Shown: one piece after another, positions 45,422-54,953 of the stretch
Numbering within the stretch: the first letter of the stretch is position 1
How the letters are laid out: every line of letters starts with the position of its first letter
NCBI GenBank assembly: GCA_903834765.1
Contig: CAILKE010000003.1
Coordinates: 61,668 to 125,667, forward strand
Source: an uncultured Bacteroidota bacterium
GTDB lineage: Bacteria > Bacteroidota > Bacteroidia > B-17B0 > Aurantibacillaceae
Direction of reading: 5' to 3'
Length of the DNA stretch: 64,000 nucleotides
The notes under the pieces: generated by a model
What the model was told of the DNA's origin: nothing
The model's input: only the letters and a program-made list of their open reading frames with translations
Database searches by the model: none
Made by a program: the position numbers and the translations under genes

Positions 45422-45451
45422 TTGTATTTCACTGATAAAAGGTTAAGTTTG
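45422..45451 (+). promoter_or_regulatory. Promoter at the lipoprotein/DUF5723 operon
   Basis: TTG (45422-45424), 19 bp, TAAGTTTG (45444-45451): a textbook Bacteroidota promoter. Only four bases separate it from ATG 45456. Confidence 0.66.
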
Positions 45452-45455
45452 TATT

Positions 45456-47066
45456 ATGCGATTTTTAATAAAAATACTATTAACATTAACGGCTGTATCA
45501 AGCTTGTTTTCTTGTAAAAAGGAAACAACCTGGGATATAGATGCTGCCATTCCTATTGCGCAAAGCAATTTGAATATTAGTAACTTTTTCGGAGATACTA
45601 TCTTTAAGGCCGATCCAAGTGGATTATTACATATCGCTTTTAGTAAAGACATATTGAATTACACAATGGATAGTTTAGTGAAGCTGCCCGATACTACTGT
45701 TGCTATTAGTTATGTGTCTTTTTTCTCCTCTTATATTGCGCCTAATACAGTTATTTATTCTAATAACGGATCAACTGATAAGGAAATTACCTTTGATGTA
45801 AGCAATGGTGTTGAGCTTAGCAAAGCTATTGTTAGGAAAGGGACGTTGAAAATTGAATATTCTAATACATACACTCAGCCCTTAAATTTTAATTATGATA
45901 TTAATTCGGCCACATTGTGGGGAAATTTATTACATGTCAATCAAACAATAGGAGCCGGTTCTATCTCTAATCCTAACACCATTACTAAATATTATCCTTT
46001 GGATGGCTATACAATAGCAATGACAGGTATATCAAATAATAAAGTAAATACGTTAGTACAAACATATACTATTAGTACAGACGTAACAGCTGTTGGCGAT
46101 CAATTGCAAATAGGGCAAGGCCTTCAGGTAAAACTTTCATTTGTAGATATTATTCCCGAGTACATTCAAGGATATTTTGGTAAACAAAATTTATCATTTG
46201 GTCCGGATTCATCAGCGATTAGCTTTTTGAAAAATTTTAAACCCAGCAATTTATTATTAACTCAATCATCTATTAATTTCCGAATTATTAATGAATTTGG
46301 AATTGAAATGAGTAGTTCTATTAATAATTTAAAATCAATTAAAACATCACCTTCAAATGTGGTAACATTGAATGCTGGTAATTTATTACAATCAATTAAT
46401 GTTAATAGAGCTGGGAAAACTAATAACCCATCAAATCCCGTATTCCCATGGGTACAACAAATTAATGTTAATAACACGAATTCTAATCTGAATTCTTTTT
46501 TAGAAAACCTTCCTAATTATTTCGGTTATTCGGTTCAAGCTAAGTTAAATCCTTTAGGTAATATTTCTGCTGGTAATGATTTTGCGTATTATGGTCATGG
46601 GCTTAAAGTAACTGCAGATATTGACATTCCATTAGCTTTATCAGCTAATAGTTTTTATTTAGTGAATTACGCTAATGTTGATTTATCTAATTTGAAAGAA
46701 TTAAATAGTGTCAATTATTGCGATTTATTTTTACAAGCACGAAACAATTATCCTTTTGATGCTCAATTACAAGGTTATATGGTTAATGATCAAAACCAAA
46801 TTATTGATTCTATATTTATGCCAGGTCAAAATACTATAAAGCAAGCTGTTACCGATATAAATAATAATGTATTAAACTATGTAGATACTAAATTAACTGC
46901 ATCTATAGGTGTTGATAAAGTAGCTAATTTGAAATCATGCAAGCAAATAAAATTTGTAATTCAATTATTTTTACCAAATCAACCAACTCCTATCAAATTG
47001 AAAGAAGATAGTTACATGGATTTAATGTTGAGTGCTGATGTTAATTATAAAGCTCGTGTAAACTAA
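45456..47066 (+). CDS. Large lipoprotein of unknown function
   Basis: A 536-residue lipoprotein: MRFLIKILLTLTAVSSLFSCKK gives a lipobox LFSC with C20. The body is beta-rich without recognised domains; it begins WDIDAAIPIAQSNLNISNFFGD and contains YSVQAKLNPLGNISAGNDFAYYGHGLKVTADIDIPLAL. The stop shares its last base with the ATG of the DUF5723 barrel gene, so the two are translated together and likely act together at the outer membrane. This gene pair recurs in Bacteroidota as far as I recall; no function is known to me. Confidence 0.78.
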   Translation: MRFLIKILLTLTAVSSLFSCKKETTWDIDAAIPIAQSNLNISNFFGDTIFKADPSGLLHIAFSKDILNYTMDSLVKLPDTTVAISYVSFFSSYIAPNTVIYSNNGSTDKEITFDVSNGVELSKAIVRKGTLKIEYSNTYTQPLNFNYDINSATLWGNLLHVNQTIGAGSISNPNTITKYYPLDGYTIAMTGISNNKVNTLVQTYTISTDVTAVGDQLQIGQGLQVKLSFVDIIPEYIQGYFGKQNLSFGPDSSAISFLKNFKPSNLLLTQSSINFRIINEFGIEMSSSINNLKSIKTSPSNVVTLNAGNLLQSINVNRAGKTNNPSNPVFPWVQQINVNNTNSNLNSFLENLPNYFGYSVQAKLNPLGNISAGNDFAYYGHGLKVTADIDIPLALSANSFYLVNYANVDLSNLKELNSVNYCDLFLQARNNYPFDAQLQGYMVNDQNQIIDSIFMPGQNTIKQAVTDINNNVLNYVDTKLTASIGVDKVANLKSCKQIKFVIQLFLPNQPTPIKLKEDSYMDLMLSADVNYKARVN

Positions 47067-48313
47067 TGAGATTGAGATTAGTAATAGTACTTATATTTTC
47101 GGGACTAAGTGTTTTTTCTCAGTATAACTCAGAGTTTTTAAATTTCGAAAAAACAGGTCGTAGTATTTCTTTGAATGGAGAATATGAATTAGGCTCTAAT
47201 GGTGTTTATAATGGTTTAATTAATAAGTTTTTATACGGAGGATATATCGATAAAGCAACGAAAGATGCTTCAGATAAAACCATGAAACAATTAAATATTG
47301 CTGGTGCAAACATTAATTACGATTTATCCGTTTTTTTTGGAAGAAGTCCTAAATATTCCTTTTTAATCGGAGTTAAAGATCAACTCATTTTTAACTCATC
47401 ATTTACCAAAGATTTTTATGAATTAGCAATGTATGGCAACAAACCCTATTTAGGCGAAACAAAAAACTTAGGAGGCTCTAGTATAAACTATCTTCATTTT
47501 CAGGAAATAAAGTTGGGATTAATTTGGCATAAGGTTGATTCTACTGCTAAAATTGGCGCTTCAATTTCTTTATTAAAAGGTCAGCAGTTATTTAATATTA
47601 GAGCAATGCGAGGCTCATCCTTATATACAAATAATGATGGAACTGAATTAATTTTTAATTCACATTTTAATATGGCATTAAGCGATACTAATTATCGTAA
47701 AAATCCTTTTGCCTTTGCAGGCATAGGTGCCAGTGCCGATATCTTTTTTGAAACACCTTATAAAACGAAGAATGGAAAGGCTTGTGTATTAACAGTAAAT
47801 GCTAATAATATAGGTTTTGTGCATTGGACTGATAACAGTGTTCAATATAGTAGCGACTCGACCATCAAATACAATGGTTATCATATTAATAATTTATTTG
47901 ATTTAAAAGATTCTACTTTATCATCTATAAACCGAGATACTATTGTCCGTGAGCTCACAGGTGCTCGCAAGCAATCGTTTAATGTTAATATTCCAACCAA
48001 TTTAATCATTATTAATAAAATTAAGTTTACTTCTAAATTTACGCTGGGTGTTGGTTTTCGTTATTTATTTAATTCTAATTTTAAACCTTACTTTTTTACA
48101 GATGGCGAGTATGCTTTTACTCCAAAGTTAACAGGCGCTTTACATATAGGTTATGGTGGTTATTCTAGACTTAACATCGGATTAGCATTTTCATACAATA
48201 CTAAAAATTGGTATTTTAAATTAGGTAGTAATAGTTTGCAAGGCTATATTTCCCCAGCCAATACTTACGGTCAGGGTGCATTTTTGAGTTTGGCTAAAAA
48301 ATTTAAGGGATAA
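47066..48313 (+). CDS. DUF5723-family outer-membrane barrel
   Basis: A 415-residue protein with signal peptide (about 1-18, SVFSQ) and a body with GRSISLNGEYELGSNGVYNGLINKFLYGGYI, SPKYSFLIGVKDQLIFNSSFTKDFYELAMYGN and a C-terminal barrel-like series (GALHIGYGGYSRLNIGLAFSYNTKNWYFKLGSNSLQGYI ... QGAFLSLAKKFKG). This is the DUF5723 pattern, a predicted outer-membrane beta-barrel. It is the second gene of a two-gene operon. Confidence 0.82.
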   Translation: MRLRLVIVLIFSGLSVFSQYNSEFLNFEKTGRSISLNGEYELGSNGVYNGLINKFLYGGYIDKATKDASDKTMKQLNIAGANINYDLSVFFGRSPKYSFLIGVKDQLIFNSSFTKDFYELAMYGNKPYLGETKNLGGSSINYLHFQEIKLGLIWHKVDSTAKIGASISLLKGQQLFNIRAMRGSSLYTNNDGTELIFNSHFNMALSDTNYRKNPFAFAGIGASADIFFETPYKTKNGKACVLTVNANNIGFVHWTDNSVQYSSDSTIKYNGYHINNLFDLKDSTLSSINRDTIVRELTGARKQSFNVNIPTNLIIINKIKFTSKFTLGVGFRYLFNSNFKPYFFTDGEYAFTPKLTGALHIGYGGYSRLNIGLAFSYNTKNWYFKLGSNSLQGYISPANTYGQGAFLSLAKKFKG

Positions 48314-48357
48314 ATACACTATCTATATCGTACTTTTTAGTTGAATAAAAACACCAC

Positions 48358-49257
48358 ATGAAAATTGCCTCCAATAAATTATCTGACTTATATGCTTTTT
48401 ATAAAAGTGAATTAGCCACTAATTATGAGCAAGATGAACTCATGTCTGTTTTTGAATTGGTATGTGAAAGGTATTTAAACTATTCTAAAACAGATGTTAA
48501 ACAGCACTTTCACGAAAACATCAATCAATCAGATCTATTAAAAATATATGATGCTTGTTTGGAATTAAAAACTAATTCACCTATTCAATATATTTTAAAG
48601 GAAGCTTTTTTTTACGATTCGTTTTTTGAAGTAAATCCCTCTGTACTTATTCCAAGACCAGAAACAGAGGAGTTAGTTGATATTATAATTACAGATTCCT
48701 TAATTGAGAATCAAACAACTATTCTCAAACAACCAATAACTAAAATCTTAGATATCGGAACAGGTTCTGGTTGCATTCCTATTACGTTGAAAAAACAGTT
48801 CCCTGCAGCTACAGTTGTTGGGATTGATATATCAGATAAAGCCTTAGAGGTTGCAAAGCGAAACTCCATCAAACATAATGTTGAGGTGGAATTTATTAAA
48901 CTTGACATTTTATCTGCATTCAACTCATCACTCATCACTCATCGCTCATCACTTATTATTAGTAATCCTCCATATGTTTTAAAGTCGGAAGCTGAACAAA
49001 TGGAAAAACGAGTATTGAGTCACGAACCTTATTTAGCCTTATTTGTAGAAGACAACGACCCAATTATTTTTTATAAACGTATAATTGATTTATGTGATAA
49101 ACATTTGGAAAGCAATGGTTTTTTATTTTTCGAATTAAACCCTTTATATGCTCATAAGGTAAATGATTATGCCATTGCCAGTAATCTATTTATATTTAGC
49201 GAAGTTTTACTCGATATGAGTGGTAAACAACGATTTTTAAAAGCTCAGAAAAAATGA
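48358..49257 (+). CDS. prmC: Release-factor glutamine methyltransferase
   Basis: A 299-residue PrmC that methylates the GGQ glutamine of peptide release factors. SAM-binding loop ILDIGTGSGCIPITLKK, PRPETEELVD, and the catalytic NPPY in LIISNPPYV are present. Just before NPPY the protein reads SSLITHRSSL, encoded by a CTCATCA heptamer repeat (48924-48951) not expected in the family. The end overlaps the next gene by 4 bp. Confidence 0.94.
   Translation: MKIASNKLSDLYAFYKSELATNYEQDELMSVFELVCERYLNYSKTDVKQHFHENINQSDLLKIYDACLELKTNSPIQYILKEAFFYDSFFEVNPSVLIPRPETEELVDIIITDSLIENQTTILKQPITKILDIGTGSGCIPITLKKQFPAATVVGIDISDKALEVAKRNSIKHNVEVEFIKLDILSAFNSSLITHRSSLIISNPPYVLKSEAEQMEKRVLSHEPYLALFVEDNDPIIFYKRIIDLCDKHLESNGFLFFELNPLYAHKVNDYAIASNLFIFSEVLLDMSGKQRFLKAQKK
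48924..48951 (+). repeat. Heptamer repeat (CTCATCR)x4 inside prmC
   Basis: CTCATCA, CTCATCA, CTCATCG, CTCATCA in series, followed by a degenerate CTTATTA. The unit is 7 bp, so any change of copy number would shift the prmC frame before the catalytic motif. Confidence 0.75.
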
Positions 49258-50039
49258 AATTAGTTACCTTACTTTTATGCTTAGTATCCATGAATTTCTA
49301 TTCTCAAGAACGGATAGAAACAAATGTTGATGTTACAGCACATGCTGTTGGCGGACAAACAGATGTTGACTATGTTATGGCTAACCAAGTATTATATCCA
49401 CCAACCTTATTAAAAAAAGGTGTTAGCGAAGATGTAACGTTTTATTTTACGGTAACAGCAATGGGTACAGTTAAGGATATTGATTTCAAACAATCTTTTA
49501 GAGAGGAATTTAAAACAGAAGTGTTACGATTATTACGTTTCATTAATTTTGAACCAGCTAAAATTGGAAATGTAAACGTGAGTTCTCAAATTTTCTTAAC
49601 GTTTAAATTTAGTCCTGACAGCTACCGTAAATACTGTAAACAAAGAGGTTTTATTATTCCTAAAGACATCAAAAACTACGACACCAGTTTTGTGGTGTAT
49701 GATAGAGCAGATGAGTCACCAGAGTATAGTAGGGGAGAAGAAGCACTTAATCAATACATTTTAGATAATTTAGAGTATCCCGATTTAGCTATCAGACAAG
49801 GATTACAAGGCACAGTTGTATTAGGATTTATAGTAGAGGCTAATGGTACTCTCAGTAATGTAGTAGTTCAAAAAGAATTTAATCATTTATGTACGAATGA
49901 AGCCATCAAAACATTACGAAACACCAAATGGAAATCCGGTAAAAAAGATGGTAAAAATATCAGATACATCACTAAGTATCCTATTGTATTTAATTTAAAA
50001 AATATTAATAAAGATAACGCCACAAGCGAACAACGTTAA
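49254..50039 (+). CDS. Exported protein with two TonB C-terminal-like domains
   Basis: A 261-residue protein with signal peptide (about 1-16, NFYSQ). Two domains of the TonB C-terminal type follow: about 40-120 (VMANQVLYPPTLLKKGVSEDVTFYFTVTAMGTVKDIDF) and about 165-250 (YILDNLEYPDLAIRQGLQGTVVLGFIVEANGTLSNVVVQKEF). No membrane anchor or proline-rich linker is present, so it is not a classical TonB. It may be a free periplasmic or outer-membrane-associated protein. It overlaps prmC by 4 bp. Confidence 0.82.
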   Translation: MKLVTLLLCLVSMNFYSQERIETNVDVTAHAVGGQTDVDYVMANQVLYPPTLLKKGVSEDVTFYFTVTAMGTVKDIDFKQSFREEFKTEVLRLLRFINFEPAKIGNVNVSSQIFLTFKFSPDSYRKYCKQRGFIIPKDIKNYDTSFVVYDRADESPEYSRGEEALNQYILDNLEYPDLAIRQGLQGTVVLGFIVEANGTLSNVVVQKEFNHLCTNEAIKTLRNTKWKSGKKDGKNIRYITKYPIVFNLKNINKDNATSEQR

Positions 50040-50140
50040 TTGAAGGGATGGAAGAGACTGAAGGGACAAAAGGGATACAAGATTTAGGATGAAAGACAAA
50101 ACTTTAACAAAAAAAAACAATAACTCATAATTCATAAATA

Positions 50141-50180
50141 CTCAGCGTTCTTTGCGCCAACCCAGCGTTCTCTGCGGTTA
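50141..50180. repeat. Dispersed CAGCGTTCT-TTGCG repeat upstream of hutH
   Basis: CTCAGCGTTCTTTGCG and CAGCGTTCTCTGCGGTTA, two half-copies in tandem, in a gap that also carries GAAGGGA/AAAGACAAAAC-like low-complexity repeats (50040-50240). Confidence 0.55.
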
Positions 50181-50242
50181 ATAATAAGTTGAGGAAAGAT
50201 GAAAGACAAAACATTAATATTAAAAACAAAAAACACTTAAGA

Positions 50243-51730
50243 ATGATACACAGTATTAGCCCCGACAAAGCAATCACATTACATGACGTTAAACACATCA
50301 TTGATTCGAATGCAACTTTACAATTATCCGATAAAGCTAAACATCAGATCGTTGCTTGTCGTGAGTATTTAGATAAAAAAATGGCTTCTCAAAAAGAACC
50401 TATTTACGGTATTAATACAGGCTTTGGTTCTTTATGTAATGTGGTTATTCCTAATAATGAACTGGAGCAACTGCAAACAAATTTAGTAATGTCTCATGCT
50501 TGTGGGATGGGAAATGAAGTGCCATTAGAAATTGTGCGCTTAATGTTGTTGTTAAAAATACAATCGTTATCCTACGGAAAAAGCGCCGTGCAATTGCAAA
50601 CGGTTGAGCGTTTAATTGATCTCTATAATTATAAAATTTATCCTATCGTATATCAACAAGGTTCTTTGGGAGCAAGCGGTGATTTATCGCCTTTAGCGCA
50701 TTTGTCCTTGCCATTATTAGGTATGGGAGAAGTTAATTACCAAGGCAATAAATATCCTGCTGAGGTTGTATTAAAACAATTGAAATTAGAACCGATTACG
50801 TTGAAATCGAAAGAAGGTTTAGCATTGCTTAATGGTACTCAGTTTATGAGTGCTTATGGCGTATGGTGTTTATTAAAATCACATAAATTAAATGCCTTGG
50901 CTGATTTTATTGGTGCTATTAGTTTGGATGCCTTTGATGGTCGCGTTGAACCATTTAAAGATAATATACATATCATTCGCCCGCATAAAGGGCAATTGCA
51001 AACGGCTCAAACCATCAGAAAACATTTGGAAGGAAGTGAGATACTCGCGCAGAAAAAAGTACAGGTGCAAGATCCATACTCTTTCCGTTGCATACCACAA
51101 GTGCATGGCGCTACCAAGGATGCAACTAATTATGTGAACTCGGTATTTGAAACAGAAATTAATTCGGTGACGGATAATCCAACTGTTTTCCCTGAAGACG
51201 ATGAAATTATTAGCGGAGGAAATTTCCACGGACAACCTTTAGCTATTTCGTTAGATTTTTTAGCGATTGCCATGGCTGAGTTAGGAAGTATCTCCGAACG
51301 TCGTGTTTATCAGCTGATTTCAGGCATTCGTAATTTACCTGCCTTTTTAGTGGCTAAACCAGGTTTGAATTCAGGTTTTATGATTCCTCAGTATACTGCC
51401 GCCAGTATTGTATCTCAAAACAAACAATTATGCACGCCTGCCAGTATTGACAGTATTGTGTCTAGTAATGGGCAGGAAGATCATGTGAGTATGGGAGCTA
51501 ATGCCGCTACTAAATGTTTTCAAGTCATTGAGAATGTTGAGAAAATATTAGCCATCGAATTACTGAATGCTTCGCAGGCATTGGAATTCAGACGACCATT
51601 GAAATCATCTCAAAAAATAGAAAAGGTATTAGCAGATTTCAGAAAGTTGATTCCTTTTATAAAAGACGATAAAGTGATGTATCAAGAGATGGAAGCTACA
51701 TTGCAGTTTATTAAATCGATTGTGATATAG
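50243..51730 (+). CDS. hutH: Histidine ammonia-lyase
   Basis: A 495-residue enzyme of histidine degradation (histidine to urocanate and ammonia). The Ala-Ser-Gly triad that forms the MIO cofactor is in GSLGASGDLSPLAHL. YGINTGFGSL, GISGIRNLPAF-like SGIRNLPAFLV and SSNGQEDHVSMGANAA are typical. The frame is open from TTG 50189, but ATG 50243 (MIHSISPDKAI) matches the usual N-terminus and avoids repeat-derived sequence. Other hut genes are not in the window. Confidence 0.94.
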   Translation: MIHSISPDKAITLHDVKHIIDSNATLQLSDKAKHQIVACREYLDKKMASQKEPIYGINTGFGSLCNVVIPNNELEQLQTNLVMSHACGMGNEVPLEIVRLMLLLKIQSLSYGKSAVQLQTVERLIDLYNYKIYPIVYQQGSLGASGDLSPLAHLSLPLLGMGEVNYQGNKYPAEVVLKQLKLEPITLKSKEGLALLNGTQFMSAYGVWCLLKSHKLNALADFIGAISLDAFDGRVEPFKDNIHIIRPHKGQLQTAQTIRKHLEGSEILAQKKVQVQDPYSFRCIPQVHGATKDATNYVNSVFETEINSVTDNPTVFPEDDEIISGGNFHGQPLAISLDFLAIAMAELGSISERRVYQLISGIRNLPAFLVAKPGLNSGFMIPQYTAASIVSQNKQLCTPASIDSIVSSNGQEDHVSMGANAATKCFQVIENVEKILAIELLNASQALEFRRPLKSSQKIEKVLADFRKLIPFIKDDKVMYQEMEATLQFIKSIVI

Positions 51731-51898
51731 GTTGGGATTAATTCAGTTTTGTAAAACGTTAAGAGGTATTAACATTCTTTAGTAAACAACCTTTCGTTGG
51801 CGATGCACAACATGCCGCATTTCGAATTATTTTTGAGTTAGGAATTAGTTCATATAATATGGACTGTAACTAATTAATGTATTTGTATTATGACTCTT

Positions 51899-53935
51899 AT
51901 GAAAAAATTCATTCCATTCTTAATAATTAATCTATTATTCCTCATTCAACCTTCTTTTGCTCAGGATGAAGATGAAGGATCTGCTAAACAATTTTGTAAT
52001 GAAATAGATAGCAAAGAAGCCTTGAAATTATATGCCAAAGGCATCGAAAAAAAGAAATATACTAAGCCAGAGCGTTTGACATTTTTGAGTAAATGCTTGG
52101 CCTTAGAACCTGATTTTGCCGAAGCGAATATAGCGATGGCTAATGAGATTGTGGTACATTGTAAATTAGAAAATAAATCGTTTGCTCCTGCTGTTCCTTA
52201 TTTTTATAAGGCAATAGGAGCTTGTCCACAAATACATTCCGAGCCTTATTATTATATTGGCTTTAATTATTACGAAGAAACTAAAAATGATTCTGCCATT
52301 AAGTACCTCGACAAGTTTATCAAATTCAAAGATGATAATGATAAAAAATTCTCAAAAGATTATGAGGCAGAAATATTCCAAGCAAAACAAATGATCAAGT
52401 ATGCTAAGAAAGAAGCTGAGCTTAAAAAGAAAATTGTTCCTTTTGAACCCCATGTTGTTAAAGGCATTTCGACACCTAAAGATGAATACTTAGCCTTCAT
52501 CTCTCCTGATGATCAATTATGTTTGTTTACTCGCAAGTTGTCTGCTCAAAGTAAAAACCAAGTATATGCATCTGATAGGGAAGTTGAAGTTTTTATGGTT
52601 GCAGAGCGAGATAAAACCGGTGTTTTTAACTCAGGTGAACCAATGCCTTTTCCATTTAATGAATCTCGAGATAATCAAGGTGGTTGCACAATTTCTATTG
52701 ATAATAAGCGCTTATATTTTGCTATGATGAAACAAGAAGGAGGTAATCAACCTAACTGCGATATTTATGTGAGTGAAAATGTGGATGATGAATGGCAGCC
52801 AATTAAAAAGTTAAGTCCTAATGTCAATCACCCAGTGTATTGGGATTCACAGCCAACCGTGAGTGCAGATGGTAATACCATTTATTTTGCAAGTGACAGA
52901 CCCGGTGGTTATGGAGGAATTGATATTTATTACACTTTAAGAGATCCTAAATCAGGCGCGTGGAGTGTTCCTAAAAATGCTGGTCCGAAAATTAATACAT
53001 CTGGCGACGAAAAAACACCGTTCATTCACTCGGATAGTGAAACCCTATATTTTAGTAGTAATGGACAGTATGGCTTCGGAGGTTATGATATATTCTTAAT
53101 TCGTAAAAACGATAAAAAAGAATGGTTGGATGCTGAAAACATTGGATATCCGATTAATACCGAAGCTGATGATACTGGTTTTTTTGTAAGTACAGATAGT
53201 AAAACGGGTTATTTTTTCTCTTATGATGAAGGTAAAATGCGAGGTAAAGGAGAGGGTAAGTCTGATTTGTTTTCGTTTGATTTATACAAAGAAGCTCGTC
53301 CGCAAGAAACAACTTTTTTGAGAGGTGATGTGAAAGATAAAGATGGCTTTAAAGTTGCAGGTGGTAAAGTAGAAATTACAAATACTGTTACTAAAGAAAA
53401 AACATTGGCATTGGTTGATTCGGCGAAGGGAACCTTTATGGTTGCTATTAATTTGAAAAGGAAAGATGATGTTTTAATTACTGTAAAGAAAGATGATTAT
53501 GCGTTTAACTCAAAAGTAGTAAGTATAAAAGACGCTACATTTAGTAATGAACCAAAGCCAGTTAAATTAGAGCTTAACCAAGCTAAAGAAGGAAGTTCTT
53601 TTGTGCTTAATAACTTATACTATAATACAAATTCAGCGGATTTGAAATCAGAATCATTTATAGTATTAGATGCCTTTGCTGAATATTTAAAAGAAAATAC
53701 AACCATCCATATTGAAGTGCAGGGGCATACCGATAATGTGGGCGCTGCTGCTGCTAATGAAGCATTATCTGCAAATAGAGCATTTACAGTTAAAGCATAC
53801 TTAGAAGATAAAGGTATTGATGGTAAGCGGATTTCAGCCAAAGGTTATGGACCTAAAATTCCAATTGCTGAAAATACAACGGAAGAAGGCAAAGCTAAAA
53901 ATCGTAGAACTGAGTTTTTGATTATTAGTAAGTAA
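51899..53935 (+). CDS. OmpA-family protein with PD40 repeats
   Basis: A 678-residue envelope protein: signal peptide (QPSFAQ), TPR-like region (about 30-150), PD40/WD40-like beta-propeller (about 180-450, TISIDNKRLYFAMM, YFASDRPGGYGGIDIYYT, YFSSNGQYGFGGYDIFLI), a carboxypeptidase-regulatory-like domain (about 470-560), and OmpA domain (about 570-678, GHTDNVGAAAANEALSANRAF). This plan matches PorE-like proteins that link type IX machinery to peptidoglycan, though other OmpA proteins share it. ATG 51899 is preferred over 51890 because it gives the basic n-region directly. Confidence 0.88.
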   Translation: MKKFIPFLIINLLFLIQPSFAQDEDEGSAKQFCNEIDSKEALKLYAKGIEKKKYTKPERLTFLSKCLALEPDFAEANIAMANEIVVHCKLENKSFAPAVPYFYKAIGACPQIHSEPYYYIGFNYYEETKNDSAIKYLDKFIKFKDDNDKKFSKDYEAEIFQAKQMIKYAKKEAELKKKIVPFEPHVVKGISTPKDEYLAFISPDDQLCLFTRKLSAQSKNQVYASDREVEVFMVAERDKTGVFNSGEPMPFPFNESRDNQGGCTISIDNKRLYFAMMKQEGGNQPNCDIYVSENVDDEWQPIKKLSPNVNHPVYWDSQPTVSADGNTIYFASDRPGGYGGIDIYYTLRDPKSGAWSVPKNAGPKINTSGDEKTPFIHSDSETLYFSSNGQYGFGGYDIFLIRKNDKKEWLDAENIGYPINTEADDTGFFVSTDSKTGYFFSYDEGKMRGKGEGKSDLFSFDLYKEARPQETTFLRGDVKDKDGFKVAGGKVEITNTVTKEKTLALVDSAKGTFMVAINLKRKDDVLITVKKDDYAFNSKVVSIKDATFSNEPKPVKLELNQAKEGSSFVLNNLYYNTNSADLKSESFIVLDAFAEYLKENTTIHIEVQGHTDNVGAAAANEALSANRAFTVKAYLEDKGIDGKRISAKGYGPKIPIAENTTEEGKAKNRRTEFLIISK

Positions 53936-53938
53936 ATC

Positions 53939-54493
53939 TTAACCTTTTATAACTCTATCTTTTATTTTTACAGCAGGATTACCTTGATAAATACCCCAAG
54001 GTAATAGATTAGCAGTAGCTACACTATTAACGGTAAGAACTGTATGATTACCAACTCTAACACCCGGACAAACCACACACATGGCTCCAACCCAAGCGCC
54101 TTCTTCAATGGTAATATTACCTACAATTAAATCGAAAGCAACTTTTTTGTAATGATGGTTTCCACACAGTAACATTGCGCCTTGCGATACACAGGAATTA
54201 TCTTTTAAAGTAACAATACCTAAATTATCAATCCATACGCGTTCACCTATCCATACATTATCACCAACAATTAATTTCCAAGGATATTTAATATTTACAA
54301 ACGGTTTGATTTTTACATTTTTCCCAACCTTCGCTCCAAATAAGCGTAATAAAAAAACTTTAAAATCGCTGTTCGGAAAAGCTGAATTTAGGAAGATGGC
54401 GTTAGCCGAATACCAAGCTATTCGTTTAAAAGAAGTCCCTCCTTTTTTATACCAATCGTTATTGAATTTTGATAAATCTGTTTTTAATTCCAT
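53939..54493 (-). CDS. WcaF-like acetyltransferase
   Basis: A 184-residue left-handed beta-helix acetyltransferase of the WcaF/colanic-acid type: FNNDWYKKGG, NSAFPNSDFKVFLLRLFGAKVGKNVKIKPFVNIKYPWKLIVGDNVWIGE, and NHHYKKVAFDLIVGNITIEEGAWVGA with the catalytic-site histidines. It probably acetylates a sugar in surface polysaccharide synthesis. It ends 3 bp from the convergent OmpA gene and follows a small unknown gene by 6 bp. Confidence 0.88.
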   Translation of the reverse strand: MELKTDLSKFNNDWYKKGGTSFKRIAWYSANAIFLNSAFPNSDFKVFLLRLFGAKVGKNVKIKPFVNIKYPWKLIVGDNVWIGERVWIDNLGIVTLKDNSCVSQGAMLLCGNHHYKKVAFDLIVGNITIEEGAWVGAMCVVCPGVRVGNHTVLTVNSVATANLLPWGIYQGNPAVKIKDRVIKG

Positions 54494-54499
54494 GGTTGT

Positions 54500-54901
54500 T
54501 TATTGAATCGTATCGCAATTACAAGTTGATGGATTGCTTAATAATTTAATATCATTGATATATGAAATCGTATCTCTGTCTTCTATTACCATTTCAAATG
54601 GATTTGTATTTGTTTTCTTATTTTTTAAATAATAAAACCCATAAGGTTTTTTATGAACCTCGCTTAAATCATAATCCACTTCAAAGTCGCGCAGTTTGCT
54701 CTTAAATAGAGCTTCAGTAAGTTTTAAATAATTTAGTTTACAAACTGCTTTGTTTCCTAATTGCAAAGTTTGGTATTGAAGTTCTAGCATTTTTAATTCG
54801 TTAGGACTAGTGCATCCATTCTTACGAACAATAAAAAATAGAATGATACAGCCAGGGATAAATCCAATTAAAAAAAAACGGAAGCGTTGAAAAAAGTTCA
54901 T
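54500..54901 (-). CDS. Small membrane-anchored protein of unknown function
   Basis: A 133-residue protein: one N-terminal membrane helix (about 8-24, FFLIGFIPGCIILFFIV) and a mostly polar exported or cytosolic part (LRDFEVDYDLSEVHKKPYGFYYLKNK ... FEMVIEDRDTISYINDI) ending in CNCDTIQ. It resembles small conserved Bacteroidota proteins found near ftsY whose soluble part is called DUF4258, but I am not certain. Lies between ftsY and the acetyltransferase gene. Confidence 0.65.
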   Translation of the reverse strand: MNFFQRFRFFLIGFIPGCIILFFIVRKNGCTSPNELKMLELQYQTLQLGNKAVCKLNYLKLTEALFKSKLRDFEVDYDLSEVHKKPYGFYYLKNKKTNTNPFEMVIEDRDTISYINDIKLLSNPSTCNCDTIQ

Positions 54902-54953
54902 GTAGTAATTCTTAATTTAATATTAATGTATTATAAGTTTTTTTATCTAATGA

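Noticed and set aside
50189..50242. N-terminal extension of HutH from TTG 50189
   Set aside because: It is Lys/Asn-rich sequence derived from the low-complexity intergenic repeat; the usual N-terminus starts at ATG 50243.
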